DNA of 64,000 bases from NCBI RefSeq assembly GCF_027942865.1, contig NC_134526.1, forward strand, positions 12,060,284 through 12,124,283, given 5' to 3'. This document shows, piece by piece, positions 1 through 12,646 of the stretch. Position 1 is the first letter of the stretch. Each line of letters starts with the position of its first letter. The notes under the pieces were generated by a model. It did no database searches. It was given only the letters and a program-made list of their open reading frames with translations, and was not told the origin of the DNA. The position numbers were made by a program, and so were the translations under genes. The DNA comes from Odontesthes bonariensis (lineage: Eukaryota; Chordata; Actinopteri; Atheriniformes; Atherinopsidae).

Positions 1-3000
1 CAAGCCTCGGGTGAAAAAGTTGAAGTACCATCAGTACATTCCCCCCGACCAGAAGCAAGACCTCAGTGAAGTTTCAATGGACTCCTCTTATGCCCGTCTC
101 CTTCAGCAACAGCAGCAGTTCTTGCAGCTCCAGATCCTAAGCCAGCAACAGCAGTACAACTTCCAGGCCGTCGTACCTACCACCCACAAGTATGACAACA
201 GTCGCCAACACAAGCTTTCCTCAATCACAGAGATTTTATTTCTCATCCACATTGCTATGATCACCCAACAGTGTAAATGTTACTTTCTTTGAGAGATTAC
301 TGTCCAGATTTAGCTTTTCAACAGATCCAATCAGCACGTAGTTATTTTTTCTATAACTGTGTAGCGACAGCTGCTTTCAGTCTCAATTACTTCGCATTTC
401 CTGCCCTGAGCTTCCTACAGAGGCATCTGATTGTGAAAAATGGATGAATGATTCTCTCTTACATCTCCACTCCCTTTTCTTCTCGTCTTAAAACAACAGA
501 TCGACGACTGAGGCACAAACCAGCTGTTCAGCTGTTGTTCTGAGAGGAAACAGTCCGTCTGCCCCTGTGCAATTCCACCACACTCAGACAACCAGCAAAC
601 CTGATCACTTACCAGCTAATCTGGATGAGATGAAGGTAACATATTGCTACCTGTGAACCTGTGTCTTATTATGTCAACTGGATGAATGCTGCAGAAGTGA
701 ACAGTTTTGAGAGGGGATTTATAATTTCTTATCTTTACAGGTTGCTGAGCTGAAAATGGAACTAAAACTCCGGTCTTTGCCTGTTTCTGGGACTAAGACA
801 GATTTAATAGAGAGACTAAAGATATTTCAGGAGGGGGCTAACATCCAAAGTGTTGGTGTCATGGAGAAAGCGGCCTCACAGTCCGAAAATATAAAGTTAA
901 CACCTCCTGTTTCCATTATAGCTTCCAAAGTGTCCACTCTGGGAATTGAAGACAATAATATAATAGACAGTCCAGCAAAATTTATTTCAAATACTCCAAA
1001 TCATGCCGCTCCGTGCATTAGCCCTTCACATAAAGCACCACATGAGGAGTGTCACACAGAGACAAAGTCCAATGAGAAGGACTCTGAAAGGGACAAGCGT
1101 CTGCATGAGAAGGAGCGTCAGATTAAGGAGCTGATGAGGAAGCTGGAGCAGGAGCAGAGGCTGGTGGAGAAACTGAAGATGCAACTAGAGGTGGAGAAAA
1201 GAAGTCAGCAGGCAGATTCTCTGCCACAACTTAATCCCCTGGTTGCGATTCAGGTTAAAGAAGAAAACGGCACCCTGTCAAACTGCAGCTCTCCTCGTCT
1301 GCCAGTGTTGGTGAAACAGGAAGACTCTGCAGATCAGAAACAGTTCACCATCAGTCATCAGACCGTCACATCGCCTGAAACGCTGCAGTCTGTCCAGCCT
1401 GGAGTTCAGATCCTTCTGCCCATATCCCTTCCTGCCTCAACAGTCACTGTGGAGCTCCCTGCCAAAGGCATTGAATTACATACTTCTGTTAGCAGCACAG
1501 CTCCAGGTCACATCCAGACCTCTGGACAGATGCCACAGAAAATAGAGGTCTCAACAGCATTACAGCAAGCGTGCAGCACGCAACCCCAGCAAAAGGTAAG
1601 AAAACTTAACTGCGTGCACAAACTGATTCAGTCTGTCTCCTTATTTGTCATCACTATCAGCAGTGACTTTGAGGTGGTTATGTATCCCTTGTACAAACTT
1701 ATGTTATGTGAAATATGTTTTCATCTGGAATCATAAATTCTGTTTCATGTAATGTAAATACAAAGTAAGTTTCCCTCCCATACATTTTTTGTTGTTAAAA
1801 ACCCACATTTTTAATAGCACTGCTTAATATATCACGTCACATTTAACAATCATTTTCTGTGCTCTATGGGTAATGTGTCTTGTGTGTTGCCACAGTAATA
1901 ACTCCCTTTAACTGAGTGATGAAATCTTTTCCTATTTGCATCAAAAGAAGTGAAAACATGGCTATGTGGAGCAGGCGGTGAGTGAGGGTTGACCAAACTG
2001 CCCTCGCTGCCCTCTGTCAATCCTCAGCTGTGAGCCCAACAAGCAGCCGATCAAATACAGCATTCATGAGTTAGACTGCACAGCACTGCAACTACACCAG
2101 CAACATGTAGAATCTAAGGACCCAAAGCAAGTGATCCAAAGCAGCCTTCTTTTCAGTCTCTAAAATTCATAGCTTCACCTCTGTTTCACTTCCTCTAAAG
2201 TGACTTCCACAGTGAATCTTTTACCATTCGCTACTTTTCTCTGTGTGAGCTGTAGGTAAAAGCATCTTACTTTACCTCACCTCATTTTCTCTGCAGACGT
2301 GGAGTATGGATGCCAAGGTACAAAGCTTACTAAACACATTCCCGGCGAGTGGATGTGCCACAGGAGCCTCCTCTAACCAAGCTGTCCCACAGGGACCTGG
2401 AAAAAAGGTAGAGGACAATTCCAGTGTCTCGTCAGTTTTTCTGCAAATCCCTTTGGAATTACTATTTCCCCAGTGTTTACTGACTTATCTGTCAGCAGTG
2501 TTCACATGATGGTTTGTATCAGATGCTTCCTGTTTTTATTTAGTTCATGGGATTGTTGTCTTTTTCTGTTAAACAGTCTCCCTGTTCCAGCCAGCCCCCT
2601 GTGATTTTGCCGCAGACAAAATTCACAAACCATGTGTCTAAGAGTAAAGACCCACCCCGCTATGAGGATGCAGTTAAACAGACACGCAGCATATTGGCAG
2701 CTCCTCAGGTGAAGCTTTAATAAAGATCAAAGTATATTCTTTCAAAATTTCTTTATTTAAACAATTCTCTTTTTTTTTTTCTTTCTTTGCAGGGTCCTAC
2801 TGGATCTAACCAGCAGATGGATGACCTGTTTGATGTGCTGATCGAGAGCGGTGGTGAGGAATATTGCATTCATTTTGGCACCAGTAACTTGGAAGATAAA
2901 GCACTAAGGATGTTTTTACTCTCTTTATATGTGCTATTGTTTTTTCAGAGATCTCACCTTTCATCAGGCAGGATCCTCCCAGCCTGGACAAACCTCTCCC

Positions 3001-3424
3001 TGTGACAGCCAATGTAACCACCCTTCCCATCAACACAGCTTTGTCCCGCCCGCCACGATTAGTACAAGTGGGCCAGCTGCCTTCTGCAACACTCAACCCA
3101 GCCAACAGCTTGGCAGCCCTGACCTCGGACAACCAGCTGGAAACTCTTTTGGACGGCACGCTTGTCACTGACATTGAGCCACAGGAACTGAAACTGATGG
3201 AAGACTTAATCTCACCTGTGGTCACTATGGAGGTGGACTTCAATGAAAGCACGCCACCTTCTGCTCTGAACCTCCAAAACGCCTCCTTGGAAAATATGGA
3301 TTGGCTGGACCTTACTCTTTCTGTGCCAGCAGAGGGGGTTAACCCTTTGGATTTGTCAATGCCAGTGGGCGTCTTCTCCTCTGAATTCCTGGACTCTCAT
3401 GAGCTTCATTTAAACTGGGACTGA
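1..3424 (+). CDS. mrtfb: Myocardin-related transcription factor (MRTF family, probably mrtfb), 5' end outside the window
   Basis: This is an actin-regulated coactivator of SRF that moves between cytoplasm and nucleus. Exons I join in frame: 1-189, 500-635, 741-1595, 2297-2407, 2577-2708, 2793-2853 and 2949-3424 (TGA), giving about 652 visible residues. The first exon carries the basic stretch KKLKYHQYIPPDQK and a glutamine-rich run, both typical of the family. Exons 2-3 encode the SAP domain (core LKLRSLPVSGTKTDLIERL). Further on is a charged leucine-zipper coiled coil (about 1075-1210). The later exons hold the PPRYEDA segment and the QQMDDLFDVLIESGEIS motif. The C-terminus ends MDWLDLTLSVP...HELHLNWD, as in MRTF activation domains. 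The RPEL actin-binding repeats must lie upstream of base 1. Assignment to mrtfb rather than mrtfa rests mainly on the neighbours matching human 16p13, so the paralogue is an inference and the family is secure. Confidence 0.88.
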
Positions 3425-5411
3425 GTCCTATAAAGGTCAATTCTTACATGTACAAGGCAATTTCATTCCAATTTAATTTCTGTTTCCACGAGACAATAAG
3501 AGTTGTTGGGCATTTTAGTGGCTCCGTTCCGCTTTTTTGGCTAAATAAATCAGCTCGATAACAAACTGGTCGTGAAATGTCAGTATCGTTGCTGAAGGGC
3601 TCACTTTGAGGTCTTTATACACCTTGATTGTCAATGGAGACACAATTTTGTAAATTAAGAGGTACTGGTGCTTGCAGGTTGAGCTAAAAGTGGAAGTTAC
3701 TTTAAATATTTTATTTCAAGTTATGTCCTATCAGTCTTTTCACATGTTATTGATTTCTCTTTGTCTTCCAGTCTCAGTGAATATGGAACATGGCTCTCAA
3801 CATGGTGTCAGTAGGCAGGGCAGAAAAAAACACTGGAAATAGCTAAGGGCTGTTAGGTTGTTTACTGCCATGCCTTGGCATGATTATCACTATAATAACA
3901 GATTCCAAACCCACATGGCCACATGTACCTGTTGTGTATGCAAACCGTGCAGCATAAATCAGATGTTCTGAAGATGGAGTGCAATTCTGAGAGGCTCAAC
4001 AGCACAAGGCACAGCACCACTGACCAATTCAGCCCGTTTGTATAACAAAATTCTCCATAAACATGTTTTCATCTATCAACCATTTCTGTAACTCTGCAAA
4101 CATCTGTACACGATGTGAAACATGCTTTCTGGAAAAAATCAATATTCCCACGAGCTTAAACAAGACAATGCTAACCCACAGTTGAGGAAAACTTCTCACT
4201 TCTGTTGTGCATTATTTAATATAATTTACTGCTTTAAAGTCTGGCAGCCTGACTTTTGAAGGGCTCGTACGTGTTTTTTTTAAAAACATTTTTTATTTTA
4301 TTTTGGCAGTTTACTCAGTAATCACAAACATCTCATGACCTCTATACACAACATTAGAGATTGAGAACAGATTCACACACACAACCTGCACAAAAACAAT
4401 AAACATAATCTAGCACAACACACAATTCAAGATTAAATGACTTAATGTGTGTTAGTGACATCTGCTGGCTGCATCTTATTTGGCTTCAGAAAACAAAATC
4501 TTTCCTCTCCGTTCTAACAAAATATACATTTTTTGCAAAAGAAAATAGCACTCATGGTCAAAGAAAAAAATATGCACAACATAATGCACTGCCATTAGGT
4601 AATTTTCTCTCTGTGTTTGGGTGTAAAGTCAGTGTAGGCATCGGTTATTCATTATATTTTCACGTTCAGTTTGGAATGTCACCTGCAGAATCTCTTGAAT
4701 GTTAAAGGAAATGTAGTGAAAAGGTCTTAAAAGATGATAACTTTTTTATTTTTCACCTTATATAAGGGTTATGTGCTGGAATGAGAAATATTTTTTCTTT
4801 ACTATACTAGTATAATGCAACACCAAAGACATTATAATGCATAGTTTGTATGCTATTTACACAGTCTATTTGTTATGTTTTATGCAAATGTGGTGTTTTG
4901 CAAATATGGAAACTACTTGGGATTTCGTAATCAGCCTTTGAGCATCGCCACACACACTTAAAAAAATGTCAATAAAGATGTACAATGAACATTTGTAGTT
5001 AGTAGTTTTGTTGAACAAACAGCTCATCACATTTCTGAATCTAGGAGAACAAAATGTTTATATAATTTTAACAGTGTCACAGATTGTAGGAAAATCAGTG
5101 TATCTATAATAATTCTGATAAATGATTCTGGAAAAACTCAGTTAAATCTAATATAATGCACATATACATACAGGCAAACACCACGTCTCTGCTGTATTTG
5201 CTCTGTTAAAACCGATGAAATAGCATCCAAATGCTATCCTCAGTTGACAAACAAGAGTCCTTAGTCAATGGTACAGCCTGCAAAATTAAAGACTGACATT
5301 AAAATGAACTGAAGCCTCAGCAGAGAATCTCTGCTCAGTTTCCATATCACCATTAACTGGATGTCCAATGTCTTCTGAATCAAAACTTCAGTCTTTCACT
5401 GCCTTTTTTTT
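3425..5411 (+). other. mrtfb 3' UTR and short convergent intergenic space
   Basis: This is AT-rich sequence with no coding signal. It probably holds the mrtfb 3' UTR, since a canonical AATAAA lies at 4971-4976, about 1.55 kb past the stop. An earlier possible signal (AATAAA within ctaaataaatc) sits near 3544. The downstream gene on the other strand ends at 5412, so the two 3' UTRs converge and may overlap. Short open frames here, such as one at 4445-4705, lack any recognisable domain. Confidence 0.6.
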
Positions 5412-6516
<1,105 letters not shown>

Positions 6517-7610
6517 GACATCAGCTGAAAAGTCAGAAGTCAAGCAGAACAAAACCTTTGATTGTTTTCATACAGCTATGGCTGACATCTTAGACCATGT
6601 TTACTGCACATTTATACATGTTTGGTATGTAAAACACTTGTGCAAACACACCTAACTAATTTTACAAAAGACAAACAATGCCACTAAATTTGAATATACG
6701 TTTTTTCTAAAATATAAGTCCAGAACTTCATGTTTTGGACAAATATTTACAGATTCAAAGTGATCATGTGGCATTTTCTTTTCTCTTAAAGCTGGGTGGG
6801 ATAATGTGAAGTGGCAGTCCATGTATCTGTTGTACCTCCTGTCTCTAGGTATAACAACCAGACTCAAGTTTTCAGACAGACAGTAAAACAAAAGGAAGAA
6901 GTGCTCTGCTGAAGTTGGTTTTGTAGAAATAAGCTTGCATAAGTTAATCATTAACTTTCCTCAAAAATTAAACATAAAGAGATAGACTCTGTTCAAACAT
7001 TTGTGAGTACTTCATAATGACCCAGAAACATACCACAACAGTGAACATATCTGCACTGTTCTAGCATCGTTACTACAACATCTCAATGATTAACTTCATA
7101 AAGCCGCGATAAGACACTCTATCGCAGATCAAAATGCTTGTATTACCTGACTTCTTCAGCTCCCGCTGCCGTATCCTTTACAGACAACATTCATTAAAGC
7201 GGAACAAGAGAATACTGTTCATGTTTGCCAGGAAATATTCAAATCATTGGCTGCTTTTATAACTGCCCTCTTTGGGAAGTGCTACTGAATGCTGTTGGTG
7301 GGGTGGAAGCTCGAATAAAACACAGAGATCTAGATCTAAAATACGAATGCTGATACGTCTTAAATATTTCACATTATTGTTAAAAAAAGAAAATCAGTCA
7401 GATGGGAGTAAAATAAATCATTCAGGCTTTTTATTTACATGTAAGATCTTGAATAGGAAGCACGTTAAATAAAGAAAAAAAGAGAATGTTTTTAGAAAGA
7501 TCTTCGTTCAGGAAATGTTCATGACAAAGCTGCCCTGAACAAGTCATTACTAGATCAAGTTTAAGTCAACAACAAGACTGGTAAAACTGATACACTATTT
7601 AGAAAATGGT

Positions 7611-7627
7611 GGGGGGGGGGGGGGGGG
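7611..7627. repeat. Homopolymer G17 (C17 in the snrnp25 transcript)
   Basis: Seventeen consecutive G on the plus strand, starting 17 bases beyond the snrnp25 stop codon (7644-7646 on the minus strand). It is therefore a poly-C tract in the snrnp25 3' UTR. Its length is likely to vary between individuals and to be error-prone in assemblies. Confidence 0.9.
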
Positions 7628-7643
7628 TCATGATGTAGCTGCG

Positions 7644-9329
7644 TCACTTCTTCCTGAGTCTCTTCATGAACGTCACCTCGTCTCTGTTCCTAATGCCGTA
7701 ACTGAAAAGATATTAAAAAAAAACACCCAAAGTGAGGTAAAAATAGTAAGAGTTGATATTAAAACTGCAACATTAAGCGCTTATACTTACTCTTTGAGCC
7801 TCATTGTGTCATCTTCAAGCTTCTCGCCCTGAAATACTAGGTGATAAGTTCTCCAAACATATCTCCTTAGGAAAAAAGAAAGAGGAACAGCAATGTGATA
7901 ATATTCGACACCTATTCTACGTTCCCGCGTTTGTAAATGTTCTTACCAGCTGACATGTTTCACTCCGCCTTCTCGTTGCTGTTTCAGCTCCATGAATCTA
8001 CAAATGGCCTTCTTCAGATCAAGGACAGTGGCATTTTGCACCACTACTATGGCTGAATGAGAGTTTTAAAACAGTGCTATTGTAAAATGTTGACAAATTT
8101 ATTAGTAATAATAATAATGGGACCAAAAACAGAAGAAAAAAAATCTCAACACTTACGCATGATTTCACCATCTGCCTTTACAACCTTCACAGTCATTGCT
8201 TGACCATACTCCAAAGCAATCTGAGAATTCACCTCTTCCAAAGTCACCTGAAGAAAAACAGACTATCCAGATTCAGAAAACTTTCCATTTGACACCTTAA
8301 TGCCTGCGATCATCACATAAATTCATCGTGTCTTTCAGATCTACCAACGTATACAAGCCTCGTCAGACCAGGCGAGACGACCGATTAAGAGATTTAAATG
8401 CTTCAAGTCAATAAATGCTTCTCAAGTCATCTCTATGAAAATGTTCAACAATAGTGGTTCCACCTTCTCAGCTCGGAGGATTTGCTGTTTTCCTTGGAGC
8501 GCTCAGACAAAAAAAGTAATATAAAGTGGTCGTTTTTTTACATCTTTACTCGCACTTTATAAAATTAACAACTTGCAAATGTGGGCGACTTATAGTGCTA
8601 GTGAGAAGTCTTTACACACCAATCTCTTCATTATGAATGACCAGGTCTGTCGTAACTTGTATAGAACTATAAGTCCAGTTTAAAGTTGAAAATATATATA
8701 TTGACTTGCTCAATTACATGGAATAAACATGTCCCTCCTTAAGTATGAATAAAAACAAAAATTATGTTTTGCCATGGTAGTGGTTTAGATTTGAGGTTAA
8801 AATCCTGCAATGAAGGAAAATAAGACTTCAGCGCAGTAACTGTAGGAAAGTAGAAAAATATAGAAATATACATAGAAATGTAATAAAAACAAATTACATT
8901 TATAAATAATAAATAAATGTTTACATACTTTCAAACGTTTCAACAAAATGTCGACATAAAAAGTTACATTTAGAATGTAATATTATTATAACTAAACTAA
9001 AGCTAATCTCTACAGTCTCGTTAAGGTTTTGATTCCAAATTCTTAAAAAACATCAGTTTCGCTGCATTTGCATTGTTTGCGTCCTTTAGAGAAGTATTAG
9101 AGGGACAGGACACCTGGATAGGCAGATCACAGAGTAAAGGGTCCTGCACAAGTCGAGCGAGTCCCTCCTCGAAAATATCCAGAACTTCTGAGTGCGGAAG
9201 AGAATCCTCATCTTCTTCCTCTGCTTCTGGAGCTACCTCATCGGCGGGGTTCTCCTTTTTCACCTCCACATCCTGCAGAAAGTGGTGTTCTCCACCTCCA
9301 GCGGCGCCTGGACTCTGCTCCTCCTCCAT
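7644..9329 (-). CDS. snrnp25: U11/U12 small nuclear ribonucleoprotein 25 kDa protein
   Basis: Protein of the U11/U12 di-snRNP, which recognises minor-class (U12) introns in the nucleus. Exons in transcription order are 9329-9114, 8247-8157, 8052-7947, 7865-7791 and 7701-7644, all with GT-AG junctions and closing phases, giving 181 residues. Recognised by EEGLARLVQDPLLCDLPIQ, VTLEEVNSQIALEYGQAMTV and YVWRTYHL, ending RNRDEVTFMKRLRKK. The body is a ubiquitin-like fold. The human protein is about 132 residues and begins at the equivalent of LDIFEEG. Here that position has no Met, so the nearest supported start, ATG at 9329, adds about 57 acidic residues (runs of E and D). A non-ATG frame opens slightly further upstream (to 9356). 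No intron inside this gene shows a U12-type donor. Confidence 0.9.
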
Positions 9330-9826
9330 CAATGCTAAACCAAGATCATTCAGCAAACGTAAAGATGTCCAGTTTGTCTAAATTTCTGTCAAAAAATGAA
9401 AAGTATGCCAATTTTAAAGTGGTTTTAACTCTAAACTGTTTCACTACAAGATATCAAATACGAGTGCGTACAGTACAAATTACATACCGGATAGGTACCG
9501 TGAGTTAATATAAATGGTTCCGCTTAGTGAAAGCAAAATATGATACTGCTTTATCCTTTATGCATCCTATATTGGAGTAAGTCTGTATTATTAAACATAA
9601 ACTGTATTATTTTATCTATTAAGAGCGTTTAAGAGCATGTAGTTTTAACAGATAGCTAGTTTTCGCCCTTGTTTCCCACCGAACCGTAAAAAGAGGAGCA
9701 CCGGTTTCCATCTGCTGCTCTTCCGCTGTTGTACGTACCAAACTGTTTCCAGCGGATGGTTTTGTTAAACGGTCTCATTTTAAGTAGTGATCAAATACGA
9801 GCAAATCCTAGTAAGTTTCTGGTAAC
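9330..9826. promoter_or_regulatory. Shared divergent promoter of snrnp25 and polr3k
   Basis: The two start codons are 497 bases apart and point away from each other, so both promoters must lie here unless further upstream exons exist. The human pair POLR3K/SNRNP25 is also head to head. I see no clear TATA box. The polr3k-proximal half (about 9660-9800) is somewhat richer in G+C and CpG than the rest. Confidence 0.6.
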
Positions 9827-10842
9827 ATGCTACTCTTTTGTCCAACCTGTGGAAATGTTTTAATTGTCGAAGAAGGACAGAAGTGCATGAGATTCGCCTG
9901 TAACTCTTGTCCCTACGTACATAACATCACAAGAAAGGCAAGTATCAATTAACTCTATCAAGCTCTACACCCTCTGTCTGACAGACAAACATGTCGCTCC
10001 TGGTTTCACAGGTGCCTAGTTTCTGTTGGTTTAACGTGTTTTTCTCCCCACTACTGCAGGTCAATAATCGTAAGTATCCCAAGTTGAAAGAAGTAGATGA
10101 TGTGCTCGGCGGAGCAGCAGCATGGGAGAACGTGGATTCAACCCCAGGTACGTGACTGTAAAGCAAACCGTGACCCGTAGATCCCTGTTTAGTGCTGCAG
10201 GGTTAATTCATTGGCAACAGTCGGACAGAAAATTATGCTTCCCCCTTATCGTAAAAACGTCAAAAATATTGAAACGGGTGTTTTGTGAGGTTTCTAGCGC
10301 ATGATGGGAGCTTCTTTTCTAAAGCAATTCTGCTGAATTTGCTTTCACACTCTGGAAAGGAAGTTGTGCTGCATTCAGTTCGCATAAAAGTACTATACAA
10401 ATAAAGAAAAAAGAGGTTTTACATACAATTTCAATTGTAGCAATACTAGAGACTTCTGAAAGACTACTCCGTTTGTGTGGGCGACTTGCTCTTCTATCCA
10501 TATGCATCACATTTGCGCGGTAGTGTTTTCTACTATTGTGCAAGAAACTAATTTCAAGCTCTTCAAGATCAATTATGATTGGGTTTATAAAGTCTGTTTT
10601 GATTGAAGCTCTGTCTCGGCTATTTAAACAAAAACCTGCACATGCTGTAAATGTTTTGCAAATGCACTCAAAACAGATTCCAGATCGACATTCTGCACTC
10701 TCTACTGTTTACAGAAAAATGCCCCAAGTGTGAGCATCCTCGGGCATATTTCATGCAGATCCAGACCAGATCAGCAGATGAACCAATGACGACTTTCTAC
10801 AAATGCTGCAATGCCCAGTGTGGACATCTGTGGAGAGATTAA
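9827..10842 (+). CDS. polr3k: DNA-directed RNA polymerase III subunit RPC10/RPC11
   Basis: Small zinc subunit of RNA polymerase III that stimulates RNA cleavage and takes part in termination. Exons 9827-9937, 10060-10147 and 10715-10842 give 108 residues, the exact length of the human protein. The N-terminal zinc ribbon uses CPTC (5-8) and ACNSC (Cys25, Cys28). A conserved linker follows (NRKYPKLKEVDDVLGGAAAW). The C-terminal TFIIS-like ribbon has CPKC (69-72) and the acidic cleavage loop RSADEP (85-90), then YKCCNAQCGHLWRD. The first intron begins GCAAGT rather than GT after AAG at 9937. The reading frame and the family sequence ITRK-VNNRK fix that junction, so this is a GC-AG intron. A poly(A) signal AATAAA lies at 11084-11089. 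Confidence 0.96.
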
Positions 10843-11083
10843 CAATGTTTGCACAGGAACGGACGAGATTACTTCCAGATTCTTCTTTGTTTACAGGCAC
10901 ACACAAGGAACGTTTTCCTCTGCGTTCAATATTTATTTACAGGATTTTTCTACCAAACATCGTTCATTTTCCTTCATCATTTTTATTGATAAAATAGTAC
11001 CTGTATACAACAGTCAAATAAGTTGTCTTACATAGTTGTACATTATCACAGACAGAGCAATGCAGACCAGCAGTATCCACATC

Positions 11084-11089
11084 AATAAA
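11084..11089 (+). terminator. polr3k polyadenylation signal
   Basis: Canonical AATAAA about 240 bases after the polr3k stop codon. This gives a short 3' UTR, as expected for this gene. Confidence 0.6.
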
Positions 11090-12551
11090 AATTGAATGCA
11101 ATCCTTCAACTTAAAATGCTTTCTCTTGCACAGATCTTTCAGCCTCGAAAGGAGGGAGGGAGGGAGGGAGGCGGGGTGTGTGGGGAAAAAAAAAAAAAAA
11201 AAAGATTAAATCAACTGCACATTGAGTCGGGGAGAATAACCTGTTTTGACGTGAAGCTCATGCAGACAAACTGCACCCGGTAGGCATCAGTGAACAAGGA
11301 AACGGGCATGCAGAGGTGAAACCCTGATGGTTCACTGCAAACGGTCATCAATGAAATTAATCATTCGCGAGAAGTCACTAATTTATTTGAAGCTTATTCA
11401 TTAAAAGACAGCTCAGTATCAGTCAAGACATCTCTACATGTCATCTAACATGCATCTGAGCAATGCAAGTAGGCTTAAAGGGCTAATGGCGGTGTTAGTT
11501 AGACGGTTAACGTTAAGTGACGATGGCTCCATCCAAAATTTCAATACTTTAAAACTATAAGTGAGAATTAACTCTATTCTGGAGAGGAGCACCAGCGTGA
11601 CACACAAAACTCAGTCCACGTGACTGAAATGTCATGCAGTGTTTCTTTAGGGATTAAAAATCCATCTATCAACTCTACTTAGTCTGCTATTTCTTAAATA
11701 AATGCAAGTATGGTTGCTCAGCTAACTACAAGCACAAGTAAAAGCCAAATTATTGGTTGCTTTTACCTGTGGGATAACATTTTCCTCTGATAAATGCTTA
11801 GAGGAGGATGACTTTCTTTTATAAATGCGAAGGGTCCAAAAGGTGGATATCAACTTAAAGTGCAAATATTGACTTTATCAAAATTAATTAGTCAGGACAG
11901 AGGGAATCAGTAACAGCTAAACAGTAGGTCGCTTAACATTTTGTGACAAATGACTGGAGCCCAGAAGATTAATAAATTAAAAATCTAGCATGTAACATAA
12001 ATGCATCTGCTAAACGGGTCATTTTCTAATAGGTCACAAGTGATTATGATAAAAAAGAAAAGAAAAGGTCTGTTATAACAAAAGGACCAAACAGACAGAA
12101 ATATTCACAGTTCAACTTAAAATAAAGGATAAAATATCTTACATTTTGAAACAAAATGCCAACTCATGAATACAAATACGTCTGAGCAGAATTCACAGAT
12201 GAATTCAAATAAAGTGACCAGTTTCACAGTTCTCCCTAAATGAGGCTGTTTTTTTTGTTTGTTTTTTAAATTCACATGCATAAAAATCACAAGAACAGCC
12301 GCGAGCAAACAGTTAAGTTTGTCTGCCTGCAGCCCATCTGCCTCTTGATCTTTTAATATCCTTCATTCTCTGCAGTTCAGATTTGTTGATTTCAACATTG
12401 TGTGCAGAAAGATATATACATTAAATATCCTGTGAGCTAATGAGAAAACTGCACTTACAATATAAGAGGGCTGCACAACACTATGCAAAGATGGGGAGGG
12501 GGTGGGGCTGTCACTAGCAGCAGGGGGAGCTATGAGTTTATATGCGCGCGC

Positions 12552-12598
<47 letters not shown>

Positions 12599-12646
12599 TG
12601 TGTGTGTGTTCATGTACATGGCTCAGTGGCATACAGCTGTCCGTGG
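11090..12646 (-). other. Probable cdip1 3' UTR
   Basis: No coding signal. It lies immediately downstream of the cdip1 stop codon on the minus strand and reaches back to the end of polr3k. Plus-strand TTTATT motifs (minus AATAAA), for example near 10930 and 10979, could serve as cdip1 poly(A) signals, in which case the two transcripts overlap tail to tail. It contains a GGGA-type repeat with an A tract near 11149-11205 and a long GC/GT repeat at 12543-12612. Confidence 0.45.
12543..12612. repeat. Alternating purine-pyrimidine tract, (CG)n then (GT)n
   Basis: About six CG/GC steps run directly into about thirty GT dinucleotides with few interruptions. The tract lies 35 bases beyond the cdip1 stop codon, so the transcript would carry a (CA)n(CG)n run in its 3' UTR. 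The GC-to-GT composition is the classical form for Z-DNA. Open frames reading through it are artefacts. Confidence 0.9.

Noticed and set aside
2806-3252. 148-codon minus-strand frame
   Set aside because: Antisense shadow of the last two mrtfb exons, which are supported by family sequence.
9073-9381. 102-codon plus-strand Ser-rich frame
   Set aside because: Shadow of the acidic first exon of snrnp25 on the other strand.
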